A DNA stretch of 64,000 nucleotides from Antennarius striatus. Lineage: Eukaryota > Chordata > Actinopteri > Lophiiformes > Antennariidae. Shown piece after piece: positions 1 to 13,800 of the stretch (the stretch's first letter is position 1; the number at the start of each line of letters is the position of its first letter). A program made the translations under genes and the position numbers. The DNA lies in NCBI RefSeq assembly GCF_040054535.1, contig NC_090792.1:10084491-10148490 (forward strand). Reading direction: 5' to 3'. The notes beneath the pieces are model-generated. The model saw nothing but the letters and a program-made list of their open reading frames with translations, was not told the origin of the DNA and made no database searches.

Positions 1-149
1 AAACTCTTAACCCTCTCATCGCTACCGTCAAGATGTACCCCAGATCCATAAGTACCTGTTTGCAAAAGCGGCTCTGCACAGACAACAGAAAAGATGGAAA
101 TGTCCTTTATCAATGATGTTTAACATTAAACATACCTTCGACTGTCAGG

Positions 150-274
150 CATTAGCTTGGCTAACGGAAAATGCGCAGAGAAGTTGTCGATTTTTGATTA
201 CGTCACTAGTAATCGCGTCGCTGCACGAGGCGAAGGGAGCCGGTTAAGCTCAGCTGAGGTGACGATTTTTAAAC
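150..274 (+). promoter_or_regulatory. FCF1: Probable FCF1 promoter and 5' UTR
   Basis: The segment directly before the FCF1 start codon is richer in CpG than the introns. It carries a CREB/ATF-like TTACGTCA word near 198-205, as is common in housekeeping promoters. Bases 1-150 show no coding similarity I can recognise. The transcription start is not determined. Confidence 0.4.
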
Positions 275-2895
275 ATGGTACGTATCTCTAAACATGTAAC
301 AATGAAACCATTGAAACGATTGTCTATATACATGTATGGTTAGAGGAAAATATTCCGTATTCCCGTAATTAGGCGGTGACGGTTTTTTTTTGTTTTGTTA
401 GACGAGTTTCAGAGCTAAGCGAGCTAGTCTCAATACCAGGTATGCTAACTTCGAATTGTTAGCCATAGATATTCATGAACACTGTAATCTAATCTCAGTT
501 ATCATAAAATCTCTGGCACAATTCCAGTGAAATTCAGTTGGCATTTGTCTTCCTAAAAAGTTGTGACCACTTATGTTGGCGTTAGCCCGAGTTCGGTTTC
601 AGTGCTTCGTGGAGTCAGCATCACTTTTCCAAATACAGTACTGAATCTCATGTTACAGAAATCATCTCAACATACAGTATAAGCTATCAGAAAACTATGC
701 AAGACAGCGATTAGTTTTTAAAAAAAATTATATATATATACAGTAGCTTGTATCGTGAATAGTGTTCTTAAACCATACATGTGTTGCACCCCTGCTTTCA
801 AACAATGGGAACTATTGATTATAACCAGTTTGTCTGCTTTTATTGTTTAATCCAGGGGAAGCAGAAAACAAGAAAGTTTGCAGCAATGAAGAGAATGATT
901 AGTCTGAAAGATCAAAGAATGTAAGTTTTGGTAGTTGCTAAGAAACATGTTACGTCACTGACGCTGTTGTAATGAGACTGTTCTCATGAGAAAATCTTGT
1001 TTTTGGATGTGCAATCTCTCTTACTAATTTTTTGTGTTTGTTTTCTAGAAAGGAGAAAGACCGTGCTAAAGCAAAACAAAAAAAGAAGAAAGATCCCTCA
1101 GAGCTGAAAGAGAGAGAAGTGTAAGATGACCACTCAAAAGTATTAGTTGAATTCTGACTGACTGATGGATTCTTACCTTTATTTACTTAACTTTTGCAGG
1201 TCAAAACACCCATCGTGCCTGTTCTTCCAGTACAACACTCAACTTGGTCCACCATATCACATTTTAGTTGACACCAATTTCATCAACTTCTCAATCAAGG
1301 CCAAGCTGGACATTGTTCAATCTATGATGGATTGTCTATATGCAAAATGTGAGTACTAATACCACATGATAAGTGTTAGTGAGGATCCATCAAGCTCTGA
1401 GGAATCTGGACATCTGTATAGGGTTTGAACACATTTCATCTCTCATTCAAAAAGCTTCTTCAGTCCAAACTGAGTGGTGGGGAGTACAGACAGTTAAACT
1501 CTTCCTAGGTTTCTAACACATTGAAAATTATTAAGTTAACTCAAAAGCGCTTCCAAGGATACAAGTAAATTTTTGCCTGATTGGGTGTGATGTTAATCAT
1601 TGACATGAACAGGATACCACATAAGGAAAGTAAATAATTCTGGTCCTCAGTGACTGTATCGATCAAATAGATTTGCTTCTGAGTCAACTAGAAATGTCTT
1701 ACGGACTCCTGGAGTTTAGATACACTGTATTTGTGTTCTCCACCAAGACTTTAAACCCAAAACAGAACTCCAGTGGCATCAGATTCATTCTTCACAGATT
1801 TCTATGACCTGGATGACTGAGAATCAACAACGTATTATTTAAGATAAATGTCTTAACGTTTGATGGAACGTTATAGCCTTAACACAGGATATTGTTTCAC
1901 CTGATCTAGGTATCCCATACATCACAGACTGTGTGATGGCCGAGATTGAAAAACTTGGGATGAAGTATAGAGTTGCTCTCAGGTATGAACTACTGAATGA
2001 AAAGTGGAACTGGAGGCATGGATGGATGGATTCTTTTCTTTTTTTTTTTATAGTACTATTTCATTCATGACATTCCCTGGCTAGAGGGACATATGTGTTT
2101 ACCCATAGCTGTCCATTCATCCATTTTTGATAGGATATGGTGTGTTCACATCTCAATGCCGGACAGAATTCAATTAAATTGTATATGATTTGTAGCTAAA
2201 TGTGTACATCTCATAACTGGTTTCTGCAATTTACTTATTTTTACGATCTGGGACTACTGGGAACTTAAATGATTTTCATGTCAGTTTGCTTCAGCTTTAG
2301 ACTTTTTCCTGTTGCTGAAAAACATCAATATTTTGACACAAAGTTTCTTATTGTTCTTGCTTTGTTGTTGCAGGATAGCCAAGGATCCGAGGTTTGAGCG
2401 CCTGCCTTGCACACACAAGGGAACATATGCTGATGACTGTTTAGTACAAAGGGTAACTCAGGTAATGGGCTTTACAGTATATGTCTGTGTAATAAGATGT
2501 ACAGTATACATATGTTCACTTTAATGTGCACCTTATTTTGTTGCGGAAAGAACCTTTTCAGCAAACTACTGTATGAGTTTTGGAACTTAGAATTTCATAA
2601 ACGTATTTTCACAGCACAAGTGTTACATCCTGGCTACAGTGGACAGAGATCTAAAGAGAAGGGTCAGGAAGATTCCTGGGGTGCCCATCATGTACATCTC
2701 AAACCACAGGTAACATTTCTCTGTTTTAAACTCAGATATGTGGCTGCTTTTTATGTCTTTTTTTAAATGTGAAATAGAAACTTACCAAGCACCTAATTCA
2801 TCAAAAACGCTGCTTTACTGGTTTTCTTGTTTTGTGTTTCCTGCAGGTATAACATTGAAAGGATGCCTGATGATTATGGTGCTCCAAGGTTTTAA
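275..2895 (+). CDS. FCF1: rRNA-processing protein FCF1 (PIN-domain, SSU processome)
   Basis: Eight coding exons join in phase: 275-277, 856-920, 1049-1120, 1200-1348, 1910-1982, 2374-2461, 2615-2709 and 2847-2895, giving 197 aa against 198 in human. The protein starts [15 protein letters not shown], then has a lysine-rich stretch, the [15 protein letters not shown] start of the PIN fold near residue 65, the ADDCLVQRV segment and the C-terminal [15 protein letters not shown]. Identity to the human protein is near complete except for one missing lysine at the N terminus. FCF1 (Utp24) is the nucleolar endonuclease that cuts pre-rRNA at sites A1 and A2 during 18S maturation; that is family knowledge. 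The conserved acidic PIN residues (VDTNF, ADD, TVDRD) are present. The first coding exon holds only the ATG, which is followed at once by a splice donor (GTACGT). Polyadenylation words AATAAA occur at 3070 and near 3130. Confidence 0.97.
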
Positions 2896-4040
2896 TATTT
2901 CTACAAATGAGATGGACCTGTAAATAGATTGATGTTTCCATTTTCATTTTCTGTACAATATGTCAAATATACTAAATTTTTACTTTTAATTTTGTGAAGA
3001 TGGGTTGAGTTTGACCTAAGTGCAAATTTCTTTAAGTTTTGTAATTGATAAATTACATTTTGTTCAGAGAATAAATCAGTTGTTGAAATGCACGTCATCT
3101 TCAGTCTCAAGTTTGTCCAACAACACAGAAATAAAGAGATGCTTATGAGAAAAATAGCACTTTAACATGAGAAACAGAACCTATTTTCCAAAGTTGTCTG
3201 CTTTTATTGTATATTTCAATTTGTGTGTAACAAATCAGAATTGCATGAATGTGTCAGTTTGAATAGAATAATGAGCAGAAATGATGCTCTAATTGTTACA
3301 TACCCTCAGGAACCGAATAAGATAGAAAGTCAAGGGAGAAGGCCAGTGTAAGACAGATATTTTCTATCCTGAGATATTTTTGCACATATCCAAGGAAACC
3401 AGATAAGATAGACAGACAAAACAAAGGGCATTACATTCAAGGAGGCAAGGGGATAAAAATTAGATACAACATTGATCTTTAAAAAACTAGGTCAAGATTA
3501 AATTTTCACTTTCATACTTTTCTTAGGTACCCATCTCTGAAATCTCATGACAAATAGAATGCACCAGCTACATGTTGGATCATGGGTCTTTCATTAAATG
3601 ACGACCTATGAAAGTAGGTCTGGGTAAAATTTTGAATTCAGGGGTGTTGCAGTCTCTGTCTTGTTTATTTTTAACAAATGATGGCAGGAGAAGAACATGG
3701 GTGTCTTAAGATTCTCAGATATCCAGATCATGGCAGGTCTAAGTTTAATAAAGTTGACTGAACCGTGAAAAGCGTTAAAGGGAAAATATCGGAATTCATA
3801 CCACACATAATAGCAATCATCACTTTGCTGTTTAATGTAATTAAACGATGGAAACCTGCCTTGATTATTTTGTTGTTTTCATATTATCTTCAAGAAGTGT
3901 CTGCAATAAATGTGCTTTTGTCCGTCCTCGCATCACAGCACCCAAATCGACCCTTAGCATTGAAAATCGAGGTACTTGAACGCGTTGTGGCGGTGCTCAG
4001 ATTGACATCATTCCAGAAGAACCTGAACGCAGCATTTGTA
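2896..4040. other. FCF1 3' UTR and FCF1-VASH1 intergenic space
   Basis: FCF1 3' UTR runs to about 3095, just after AATAAA at 3070-3075. The rest is AT-rich with no exon-like conservation that I can see. Short open frames here look random. Confidence 0.6.
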
Positions 4041-4723
4041 GCGGCTGTGATCAGAGCGCGCATGCGCAGTGGACGGAGATCTGGGAGTGTCTGAGCGCTG
4101 CTGGACGTTAATATTCCAACCGCAGTCACTGAGTCCAGGAGCATCCGCATCCACAACGACCCGGCTCACTTTGAGGAGATTGTTTGAGATTGACGTTTTT
4201 CACAAGTGCGGAGAAGGTGGAACTGTAGAAGAGCGGTGATTTACGGGATAATTCCGGTATGAATGACCTCTAACGATGCAGGGAATTAGTAATTTATCAG
4301 ACTTAATTGTCTGAAGCGTCCGTCTCCTTACTGTGATTACTGATAACTGATGACAGTATTCAGCGGTGTTGTCGTATCGATAGGCTGCACCTCTAGACCC
4401 GGTGTTTAATCTATCAGCGGATGTGTGATTGAGGGGTTTGTGGTCAAGCAGATTTACCCAAAGAGCTGAATATATATAAAAAACCAACAAGCAAAATACT
4501 AAATCAAAAATTTTTTTTACATCACTTTTGAAATGAGCGGTGCATGAGTACAGCAGGTCCGATTAAGACGCCACAGCATTGAGCCCCACTCGGAGACTCT
4601 GGGGGTCACTACCTGCTGGGTGTCATGAGTTGGCCATCTGTTGTAGGAACCTACTCAAACCTGCGAGCAGATTGACCGGCACTAAGTCAGTCTGGACTCT
4701 GTTGGCCGCCTGGTGGGAGAGGA
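4041..4723 (+). promoter_or_regulatory. VASH1: Probable VASH1 promoter and 5' UTR with NRF1 site
   Basis: A CpG-rich stretch at about 4045-4170 holds CGCGCATGCGCA at 4057-4068, a full match to the NRF1 (nuclear respiratory factor 1) consensus. It lies 0.65 kb before the VASH1 start codon. Transcript structure upstream of the ATG is not resolved. Confidence 0.45.
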
Positions 4724-7700
4724 ATGCTGAAGGCCTCTGAGGACAGAGAAGAGGAGCAGGAGGATGAAGGTGAAGAGGAGCTGAGGGAAGGAGGGGTCCT
4801 CTTCTATGTCAACAGAGGGGGGCTCCCGGTGGATATGGAGACTTGGGAGAGGATGTGGCGACATGTGGCTCGAATACACCCCAACGGTGAAGCTTTGGGG
4901 GGACGCATCCGAGGTGCCACCGACCTGCCCAAGGTAATAAAGTCAGACCCTGCAGCTGATTACACATGAGAGGAGAACCTGGTCCTCCTCAAGCCCCTGG
5001 GGATCGTTCAGACAGTTTTAAATAGTAAATCACCATGGTTATTTTGTTTGCATCTGAATGCTCCGGATGGTTTATGCAGAATAATGGAGCTTCTTATTCT
5101 GTTCTCACGCCACTGGATAAAGAGCAGTTAAGACGAGAGTCTTGTCTTTTTACAATGTTGGCTGGTGAAGAGCACCAAGGTCACACAAGACTGCGTTCTC
5201 CAGCTGCAATGAGTATCCGGATGAATATTGGTGATGCAGCTGTTTGCATGCTCTCCTCCACAGATTCCAGTACCGAGCGTGCCTACATACCAACCGAGCG
5301 CCACCATCCCACAGCGTCTGGAAGCCATACAGAAATACATCAGGGAATTGCAGTATCCTTTGAGTGACATGTGGGCAGTGAACTTGGAGTACTGTACTTC
5401 TTTTTTTTTTTTTAAATGATATCGTCTAAAAGCGTATTACACATTGGTCGTACTCAAATGGGTGTAAACTGATGTTTACTATCTGTATTTTACTAATCCT
5501 GCTGACCCACTGGTTTACAAACAGACAGGCCAGCAGAAAGCAGAGCTACGGTCGATGCTATGTTAAGCTTGAGATTCATACATAACTAGAACCAATGCAG
5601 TCACAGACTGCAACATCCCGCAACACCCATGAATTCAAAGTTTTACCCTGATCAACTTGCATAGGTCAAAGATCAAAGCTAGTGCTCTGACCTACTGTCA
5701 TAGATCAAAACACTGGCCTTCTCCCTCGTCTTTCTATCTTACCTGGTTCCTGAGTGTACAAAAGTTGAAATTGGACCTTGAGTTATTTTTCTCAAGGTCA
5801 TTTTCTCATTTTCATCCCTTTTGCTGCCCGACTAATTGTGCTTTTAGTTTAATCTTTCTATCTGCAACGACTGCGAAGATATTAGGTGGACAAGTGAACG
5901 GACAGACGAACACACAAACGCTGACAATTACAATACATTAACGCTTTGAAGCGGGATGTAACTTTGAATATCACTAAGAATTTAATGTAGAAAGGACTCT
6001 CCTCTCCGCTGCAAGTAGATGTTATGACCTAAACTGTGTCTCACAGGTACAATCACACGGGTACACAGTTTTTTGAAATCAAGAAGAACCGGCCTCTGAC
6101 TGCGTGAGTACATGCTTTTCTTTTATCTGGTAAAGATGGTCCGTGATAGACAGAGCCTCACGGCAGAGACCACCAGATGCCAGTAATAACGTTTGTTAGA
6201 ACATAAACACAATTTCTTCAATCCCTTTATTGGATTTAATAGCAATGATTTCATTTCCCTCAGCTCAGGGAGTGTGTCACTGTTTTACTGCATGTAACCA
6301 ACCCACCAACAGTGTGTTTGTGTCATTTTTGTCTCACACTTTTTTATACTGGAGTCTTGTAGTGACTAGTAACCCATAGGATAAGTCTTGTTCAACCGTT
6401 CTCCTCAGGTTGATGGACGTCGCTAAAGAGATGACACGGGAGGCTCTGCCAATCAAATGCCTGGAGGCAGTGATCCTTGGGATGTATCTTTATCGCAGTA
6501 GATCATGGAGGATGTTTTATATGTTTAAGGTTGCTTTGTTGTGTTTCATTGCTCTAGCAAATAGGTAAGCGTCATTAATAGTTCATTATAGGATTTTTTT
6601 TGTTGCCTTTTTTAAAAATTGCTCGAGATTCAGTGAGTCACAGATCAAATATCCTTCACTGACCATGCAGTTATCTCACCAACAACATGCCGGGGGTGGA
6701 GCGCTTCCCCCTCAGCTTTCAGTCTCGGTTTTCAGGGAACCACTTGCACCACATTGTGCTAGGAGTCCACAGCGGGGGACGTTTCGGCGCGCTGGGCATC
6801 AGCCGGAGGAAGAACCTAATGTTCAAGCCCCTGGAACTTCGGACGCTGATGGACTTGGTGCAAGAATTTGAAGGAGCCTACAGGGGGTACTACCACACTC
6901 TGCGCAAACTCAGGATTGGTCAGTACGTATCCCACGACCCTCACAGTGTGGAGCAGATAGAGTGGAAACATTCAATACTAGACTTGGAGAAGCTGACAAA
7001 GGAGGAGTTACGGAAGGAGCTGGATAGACACACCCGAGACATGAGGCTGAAGGTACGGCACGGTAGTAGAGTTTTTAGAATCTATGTGAAAGTCAGTGTA
7101 GGGAAACTGTAATCTCTTCTCAGCAATTTCTTTAAAATATTTTGCGCATTTAAAAGACTTGTTTTGCTGCTTTGGCCAGAACAGGCTGATGGAGCTCATC
7201 CGCTCATCCAAGATCGATGACAGTAATGAGAAATATAATTTATCCTCTGTAGACGGGCAGCCCTTATTAGATTTCAGCTAGTGTGCTGTGCCACGCAGTG
7301 ACACTGAGTCTGCTGTTTGAAGAGTGCTTTTTCTTAAATGATGCTCTCATCACCTCTCATGCTATCATAATGAGGGTGTCTGATGCTGAGGTCAGTGTGT
7401 TATCAAACTAATGTGATGGCTTCATTCTGCTGTGCAGTGATTCATTTGTGGCGCTCTCAGACCATCAGCTGATCTTTACAGTAAGTGCAAGGTGGCAGAG
7501 AAATTCAGAGATTTCAGCCAGTGATCCTGTGGCGGGACCTGAGCATAGTCAAATCGCCTGTGTGTCAAGCGTTTTAAATTGTTGTTTTTTTGTTTTTGTT
7601 TTTTTCAGATAGGAAAACCAGCACCACCCTCCCCCACCAAAGACAGGAGAAACTGCACTGGGTCACCTCTCAGAGGACCGAGCAGCCCCGTACGTCGGAT

Positions 7701-7863
7701 CAACCAGGCTGAGAGACGGTATGATTGTCCAAATAGTAATGTTCTTGTCTGAAAACACAACCACTGATGTGATCTGTTTGTTGGTTACAGACCCACTGGA
7801 GAGAAGAACACTTTGGAGCAGAAACCATCTGCAGATATGAATGGTTACCAGATTCGAGTCTGA
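4724..7863 (+). CDS. VASH1: Vasohibin-1, tubulin tyrosine carboxypeptidase
   Basis: Seven coding exons join in phase: 4724-4933, 5264-5352, 6047-6103, 6409-6483, 6671-7052, 7609-7718 and 7791-7863, giving 331 aa against 365 in human. The acidic N terminus is followed by [32 protein letters not shown], the catalytic-cysteine segment [13 protein letters not shown], the histidine segment HIVLGV, the serine segment GALGISRR, and the end DMNGYQIRV. These carry the Cys-His-Ser triad of the transglutaminase-like vasohibin fold. With its small partner SVBP, vasohibin removes the C-terminal tyrosine of alpha-tubulin and is also known as an endothelial angiogenesis inhibitor; this is family knowledge. 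The ATG at 4724 is the first in frame after a stop (TGA shortly upstream), so the N terminus is about 30 residues shorter than in human. VASH2 is the alternative, but the neighbour ANGEL1 and the C terminus favour VASH1. Confidence 0.95.
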
Positions 7864-9060
7864 GGAAGAACTCACATGGTATCCCACAGGTGTATCATGG
7901 AACTGATGTTTTATTCTTTATTCACGGGCCTAATCTCACATACATTGTGGGATAGGTCACCAGCAACCTTCAAAACAGATGCCTCATTCAGCATCCCCCA
8001 TGTCTGCTTTATGAAAGACGTTTCTTGGTTTTGCACTGGGGATGTAAATTGGTGCTGGTAATGTTTCTGAACTGTAAAAGAAGGGGTCAATGTGCAGTAC
8101 TTCATAGATATTTTTATTTAGTAAGTGTTTTTAAAACTCAACAAGAATTACAACTCTTCCCTGATGCTCTGCTGCTGAGTGTAAATGTGCTCCTAGACAT
8201 ATCATGGGTTTCTGTGGTTTTATGTTCAGCAAACGCTCTCAGATATCGTCTCTGCGATATCATCGTACTTTAAGTGTACAAATACAAGTACTGTAACTTT
8301 TAAACCCACTTAGGCTCTGCTGGGCAGCAATTGCTTGTGTTGTGACTATTTTGCAACCACTACCCTCGTGCCTTTTAAAAATATGAGATAAAAAAAAACA
8401 CTTTTTATAGCCTTTATTATTTTTATTATCATTATTGTTGAAGAATTAAAAGTATTGGAATATTTGCTCTTCCCAAAATACTGAAAATGAAGGAAAAAAT
8501 TTGTGATATTTAATATCCAGATGCTAATTTGTTTAGCGTGCTATGTGCGTATGGCAATGCTTACCAACTGTGGGATTGAATACGCAATATATAGTAGTGT
8601 ATGTAATTGTATTTGTTAACTGATGAGAACCATGAGTACATTTCTCATGAATCAAGACTATCTAGATGATTATGGCAATCCAGCTGACCTTAACTACAAT
8701 TAGGTGTAAAATAATGACAAGTCTGTTTATTTTTACTGTATGACTGCTTTATATTTAAGGTGGGGTTTTTTTGCTTTTATTTGTAGCAACTATCCAATAT
8801 TTCACTTGCCTTAGGTGGTATCCATAAAACTGACCTCCATGTAAAGTTGAATTTGTTTCAGGCACTTTTATCTGTATTTTTGTATTTTTTTATTCTCCAC
8901 TGGGTCACTTGATATTTACTACACTTGAATGTGTTGCCGTGCCATCATTTTGATGTATGCAGTACTGTAGGTGTTGTGCATTTTCATGTTCCGTAACACA
9001 GTTTTGTCCTTTACAGTTTTTCACAGGATCACAATAAAAGCTCAATTGCATTGTCACAGA
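7864..9060 (+). other. VASH1: VASH1 3' UTR
   Basis: A long AT-rich stretch without coding sign ends at the AATAAA at 9033-9038, the first good polyadenylation word after the VASH1 stop. The length is inferred from that signal only. Confidence 0.55.
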
Positions 9061-10126
9061 ACTGTTTTCTTATTTGCTGTTGTGCTGATGGGTTGTTTAT
9101 AACTTAATGGTTATTAGTTATGTGGGCTGAACAGATGCCAGGTAATCAACCAATTAATTGGTGCATTTATCTTGTTTTCAGGAAAAAGATTGGCACCAGT
9201 TTTTTTCAGCAGTGTCCTCTGCTGAAGGCAAATGACAAGAGTGAACTCGAGATTTTACACTACACAATAGGTTTAAACAAATGAAACCGCATGCCAAGAA
9301 CTCCATAAATGGAAAGACTGAACCAGTGTGCAGCATAAGAGGCATTCAAATGACTCGTTCAGTGGGACATTGTGTTAACATTGTTCATCTCATAATTTGT
9401 CAAACCTCAGAAGCGTATGAGAACCACATTCACTAACGTCAGTCTTTATTATTCCATTCCCCATACTGGTGTGGCTTGGGCAGCACATGCTGCAGTCGCT
9501 GATGTAATATTTGTAGTATGCCAGCAGTATGTGCTCTGATCGCGGATCCTGTGGTTTATAGGATCCCAGAGTAGCTGGATGGAAGTTTAACCCACAGCCT
9601 AGCCATCAGCTAATACAGCTTAATGGCTGCAGCATTCGATGAAAAGCTGTCAGCAAGGAAGCACTTTCATCCAAAGGCCAATAGCTTAACTCTGACTCAT
9701 GTTCCAACTTAAACATCAAGTGTGAGAGTGGCCGGTTTGAGCTCCTTGTAATACGGGTTTGTTAATGTTGTGGCAGTTGCCGTGGCTATGAGGAGACTGA
9801 AGATAGTATAAACAGATTCCCATCCTTCCTTCCTGTAGATTCCAGATGTTAAACACTTTGTCCACGGATGTTTGAAAGAGAAACAGAAGGCAAACTGGCC
9901 TGTTGGGACAAACAAACCCGACCCACTTCATTTGATGCTACAGAGACAGTTGCCAATATCAAATTTTGTGCGTTATGAATACATTATAGGATATATTTTA
10001 TAAGCAAACAGAATTGTCTCCACTGCCATTCTACAGCCCACACACACACACACGCACACACTATCTGCCTGAGTCCAGTCACACATCAAGACACTACGTA
10101 CATCAAGAATTCATCCATGCATCAGT

Positions 10127-10189
<63 letters not shown>

Positions 10190-10400
10190 TTCAGAGGGCC
10201 TCAGTATAGTACAGTGGAAATCACATTTGGGGCGCTATCTGAACGCTGGACTGGGCAGGACAAACAGACACACATCAGTGGTACTGATGGATGCATTTGA
10301 CTGTGCTAAATTATCAACCAAGAAAACTGCCACGACACCTCAAGAGTGGAGGCTAAAATTGTATTTTCCCTGACATGTTTAAGAGAAAACAATTAGAAAG
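9061..10400. other. Intergenic space between convergent VASH1 and ANGEL1
   Basis: No gene is visible. Apart from a CA microsatellite the segment is unique-looking DNA. VASH1 and ANGEL1 converge here. A TTTATT at 10413-10418 (AATAAA on the minus strand) is a likely ANGEL1 polyadenylation signal, which would place the ANGEL1 3' UTR at about 10400-10897. Confidence 0.5.
10131..10187. repeat. (CA)n microsatellite
   Basis: An uninterrupted CA dinucleotide run of about 57 bp. A shorter CA run lies near 10040. Confidence 0.97.
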
Positions 10401-10897
10401 TAATGCAAAATATTTATTCAATATTTTTACCATCTGAAAAAAAAAAAGAATTTCTTGGCTCCAGCACCCCACAACAGTGTTCAAGCGGGTTGAGAAAATG
10501 AGTGAATAAATGAACATTTTTAGAGACATACAATTCTCAACTGAAAATCAGATCCAAAATAAGTAAAAAAACAAAACAAAATTTAAAAAAACCCACAACA
10601 ACACAATGACCACAACATCAAACTATCACACAAATAAAAGTTAAAGCAGGTCCTCATTTTCAAACGAGCATTACAGCATCATCTGTACTAAAATCTACAA
10701 CCACTCACGGATCACTGGCATCCATTACTGTTCTTTTGAAATTTTAAATTGCCCAAGTGTCACCTCTACTCAGTTAGAAAACTGTGATGCTTTGATGACA
10801 GATGTAAACACATATATGGAACTCACCTTAACAAAAAAGAAAAAAAAGTTTGAAAATTCTGTGTCTCTCTGTCTGACACTGATCTGAGCTGCACCAG

Positions 10898-13800
10898 TCA
10901 TGCAGCATTCAGATCCACCTGAAATTTGGCAACAAGACTGAGATGGTCAGAGGGGAATATATCGTTGGGAAGACCCCCCATTGACCACAAGACATCCTGT
11001 GACAGGAGGGAGACAGAACCAATCAGCTTCAGACCCTCTCTCACACAGTCAGCACCACCTAAGAAACAAACAAATATGTATTCTATAGTAGCAAACACTT
11101 TGCGAAGATTGTTCTTTATGTTAAGTACCTTTAAGACGAGAGGTAATGGTGCGCCTTGGGTTGTAGAAGATGTAGTCGACAGTAGCTCCCACTTCAGAGT
11201 GCAGAGACGTGACTTCTGGACTTCCAGAGCCTGGAAGAATGTGTTTGTAGACCGACTCTAGGTCTAACCGATGACGAACAGTGTGTCTAAACCTGCAGCA
11301 CAAAATTAGGACTAAAGTCATATCTAGCTTTCAACTGATTAATTCACCTCTTAATATCTTACTTTGTATTTTACATATTTACCAGGTAAGTGGCATGCAA
11401 ACTAGCTGAATAACCAAACAGATAAACATTAATTTTTTTATATTTATTGAAAGGTAACCTGAAGATCAGTGGTGATTATTGTGACTGAATTTGCTTCTGT
11501 GAAACAACACTGCCTCCTGATGCTATTTCCTGTTTTTAAAACAGGCCAAGATGTTAAAAACTGCATATTGACCAACCTTTTATCATAAGTTTCCCTTGAA
11601 GCATCTGTGAATAAAAATGAAGAACATCCAAATATTCAAACCAGTGCATTCAGAAAAATTCTGTGACTCAAATGGTGAAATAACCGTAACTGATGCTGTG
11701 GTTGTGCATTGCAAGGCTGCACCTGGTGTGTTGTCGGTCACCCCTGGGATCAGCTCCAGGTCAAGGGGACGGACAAATGTAGCTGGACAGAAGCGCAGCT
11801 GTAGCAGGAATTCATGACTGTATTGATATTTCCCTGCATGTAGTAAGTGCATAAATTAATCACAAAAGACTAAAATACAACCATCGTATTTGTGGATCAG
11901 GATTAGAACAATGAAAAACTGACCTAGTTTCTGACTCTTTAAAGCGTCCTGACCCGTCACGTACTGGCAGTTGTCACTGATTCCCAGACAGCTTGGCCAC
12001 AGGGGAGCAAAAAGTCTGTAACAATGGGTTTTATGTGACAGGTCCTCTTGACCTGAAACCTGTCAGACATGAATTAATGCGGAGGTTTAAGAAGAGAGAA
12101 TTCCTGCAAATGTTTCTGCAGAAAACAAAAATGTACTATCTATATCAATTTCTAAGTATGTGGAGGAATCCATGTAGTGTTACACTCACCATCCAAGCCG
12201 GTAGACCCTGGAAGTAGAGCTCACCGGTAGTGATCAGCTGATATAGAGGCATGTGGGGGACAGAGTTAAAGTCCCCACACAATATAAGGTTACAGTTTTC
12301 ACCTTCGGCCTTACAGGATTGCACCACTCTGTCTATTTCTGCTAACATTATGGCTAGCTGTGCTAGCTTCACCTCACCCCTCCTGGGGTTGAAGAGAAGG
12401 TGGGTGTTGGCCACGCAGAGGGGTGAGCCAGTCGCCTTGACATCTGAACCCCTCATTAATACCGGCCGAAGCAACAAAACAATTCCCACATTGTGCCGGT
12501 CCAGCAGCTCCGTTTCAGGCCTGAAGAACTCCAGCGGCGTCACCGATATCTCAGAGAAGGAACTGCTAAGATAGCAAGTCGCACAGCCGTCTGTCTTGGT
12601 CCCTGTACGACGCTTGTACACACATTTATAACCTGGAGCAAAAAGATGATATTATATATGTAATATGTTTGTCATAACATCTTCCACAACAGCTGCAATG
12701 TGAGACAAATGACTAACCCATCTCAGACAGGGCTGGACACAGTTGCTCGTGATAGTGGTTCTCTTGAACCTCTTGGAGACACAGAATCTACACAAAGGAC
12801 ATGAAATCAATCTTAGCAGACACATGATTAAACATAAAATTCAGGCACTGTAAAGTCTAACTGTGTGTTTTACTCACATCTGGTGTCCACTTCAGTATTT
12901 CCTCCAGTATTACGTTGCAGCGGTAGTTCCAGTCTAGAACCTCCAGGGGGCAGTGTGGGTAGAGATCCTGGTGGTCCTCTAACAAATCCTCTGCAAGAAT
13001 GTTGTAGGACATGACAGTGAAGTCCATTGAGGCCTTTGTGGATGGGACGGGCGTCCGGGCAGGGTCTACTGCAGGTGCACTTTCATCACTCTCCTGCCAC
13101 ACTCTCCACTCAACTGAGGGCAAAACAAACATCCAATAGAACCAGCTCTATACTGAGATAAGTCAGTTTAGACAAATTCCCCCACCATTGTCAAAAATTT
13201 TGATTCTCACCTTCCATGTGTGCAGTCGGATTTATTTGAGGGTAATAACTCATTGTAGGAAACTGCCAGAGTGGATACTGGACTTCGTTTGCCAGGCCAG
13301 CTCCTGCAGGAAAGTGCCAGCTAGTTTGTGCGTCATGTCCCTCCTTGTTGGAGACATGGGAGGCAGTGGTCATCTTAGCGCTACTGCCACCATGCATCTG
13401 ATCATATTCATCCCAGAACTCAATGACCTCAGATGTAGCTCCAGCTGACATCACTGACTCTTCCACAGTTGGTGTCTGTATGGGTTCCTGTCCTACAAAG
13501 GTAGTTCTTTGTGTACTGGGCTCATCAATAATTATTGGATCTTGTGTATTTGGCATCTTAATTTTTTTCTGCACTGCATAATAAGTGCTGTCTGCATTGC
13601 TGTTTATTTGTAGGCACTTTGATTTTGCTATTAATTCTACCTCTGGATTTGTGTCCTCAGAAGAAAAAACACATTCATCGTTGAAGTTTAGCTTCAAATG
13701 AAACACGTCAGGTTGAACTATTTCCCCATCCCGTTGCTTGGGACCTTCTCTCTCTTGCTTATTTCCACTGATCGTTACTGCTTCTCTCTCTTTCACTGCA

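Noticed and set aside
1-150. 5' end of the human FCF1 neighbour AREL1 on the minus strand
   Set aside because: The reverse translation shows no AREL1 similarity, so no gene is claimed here.
11583-11722. Read-through of ANGEL1 exon 7 into the following open frame
   Set aside because: The frame stays open by chance; the donor at 11722 and the microexon give the conserved protein in phase.
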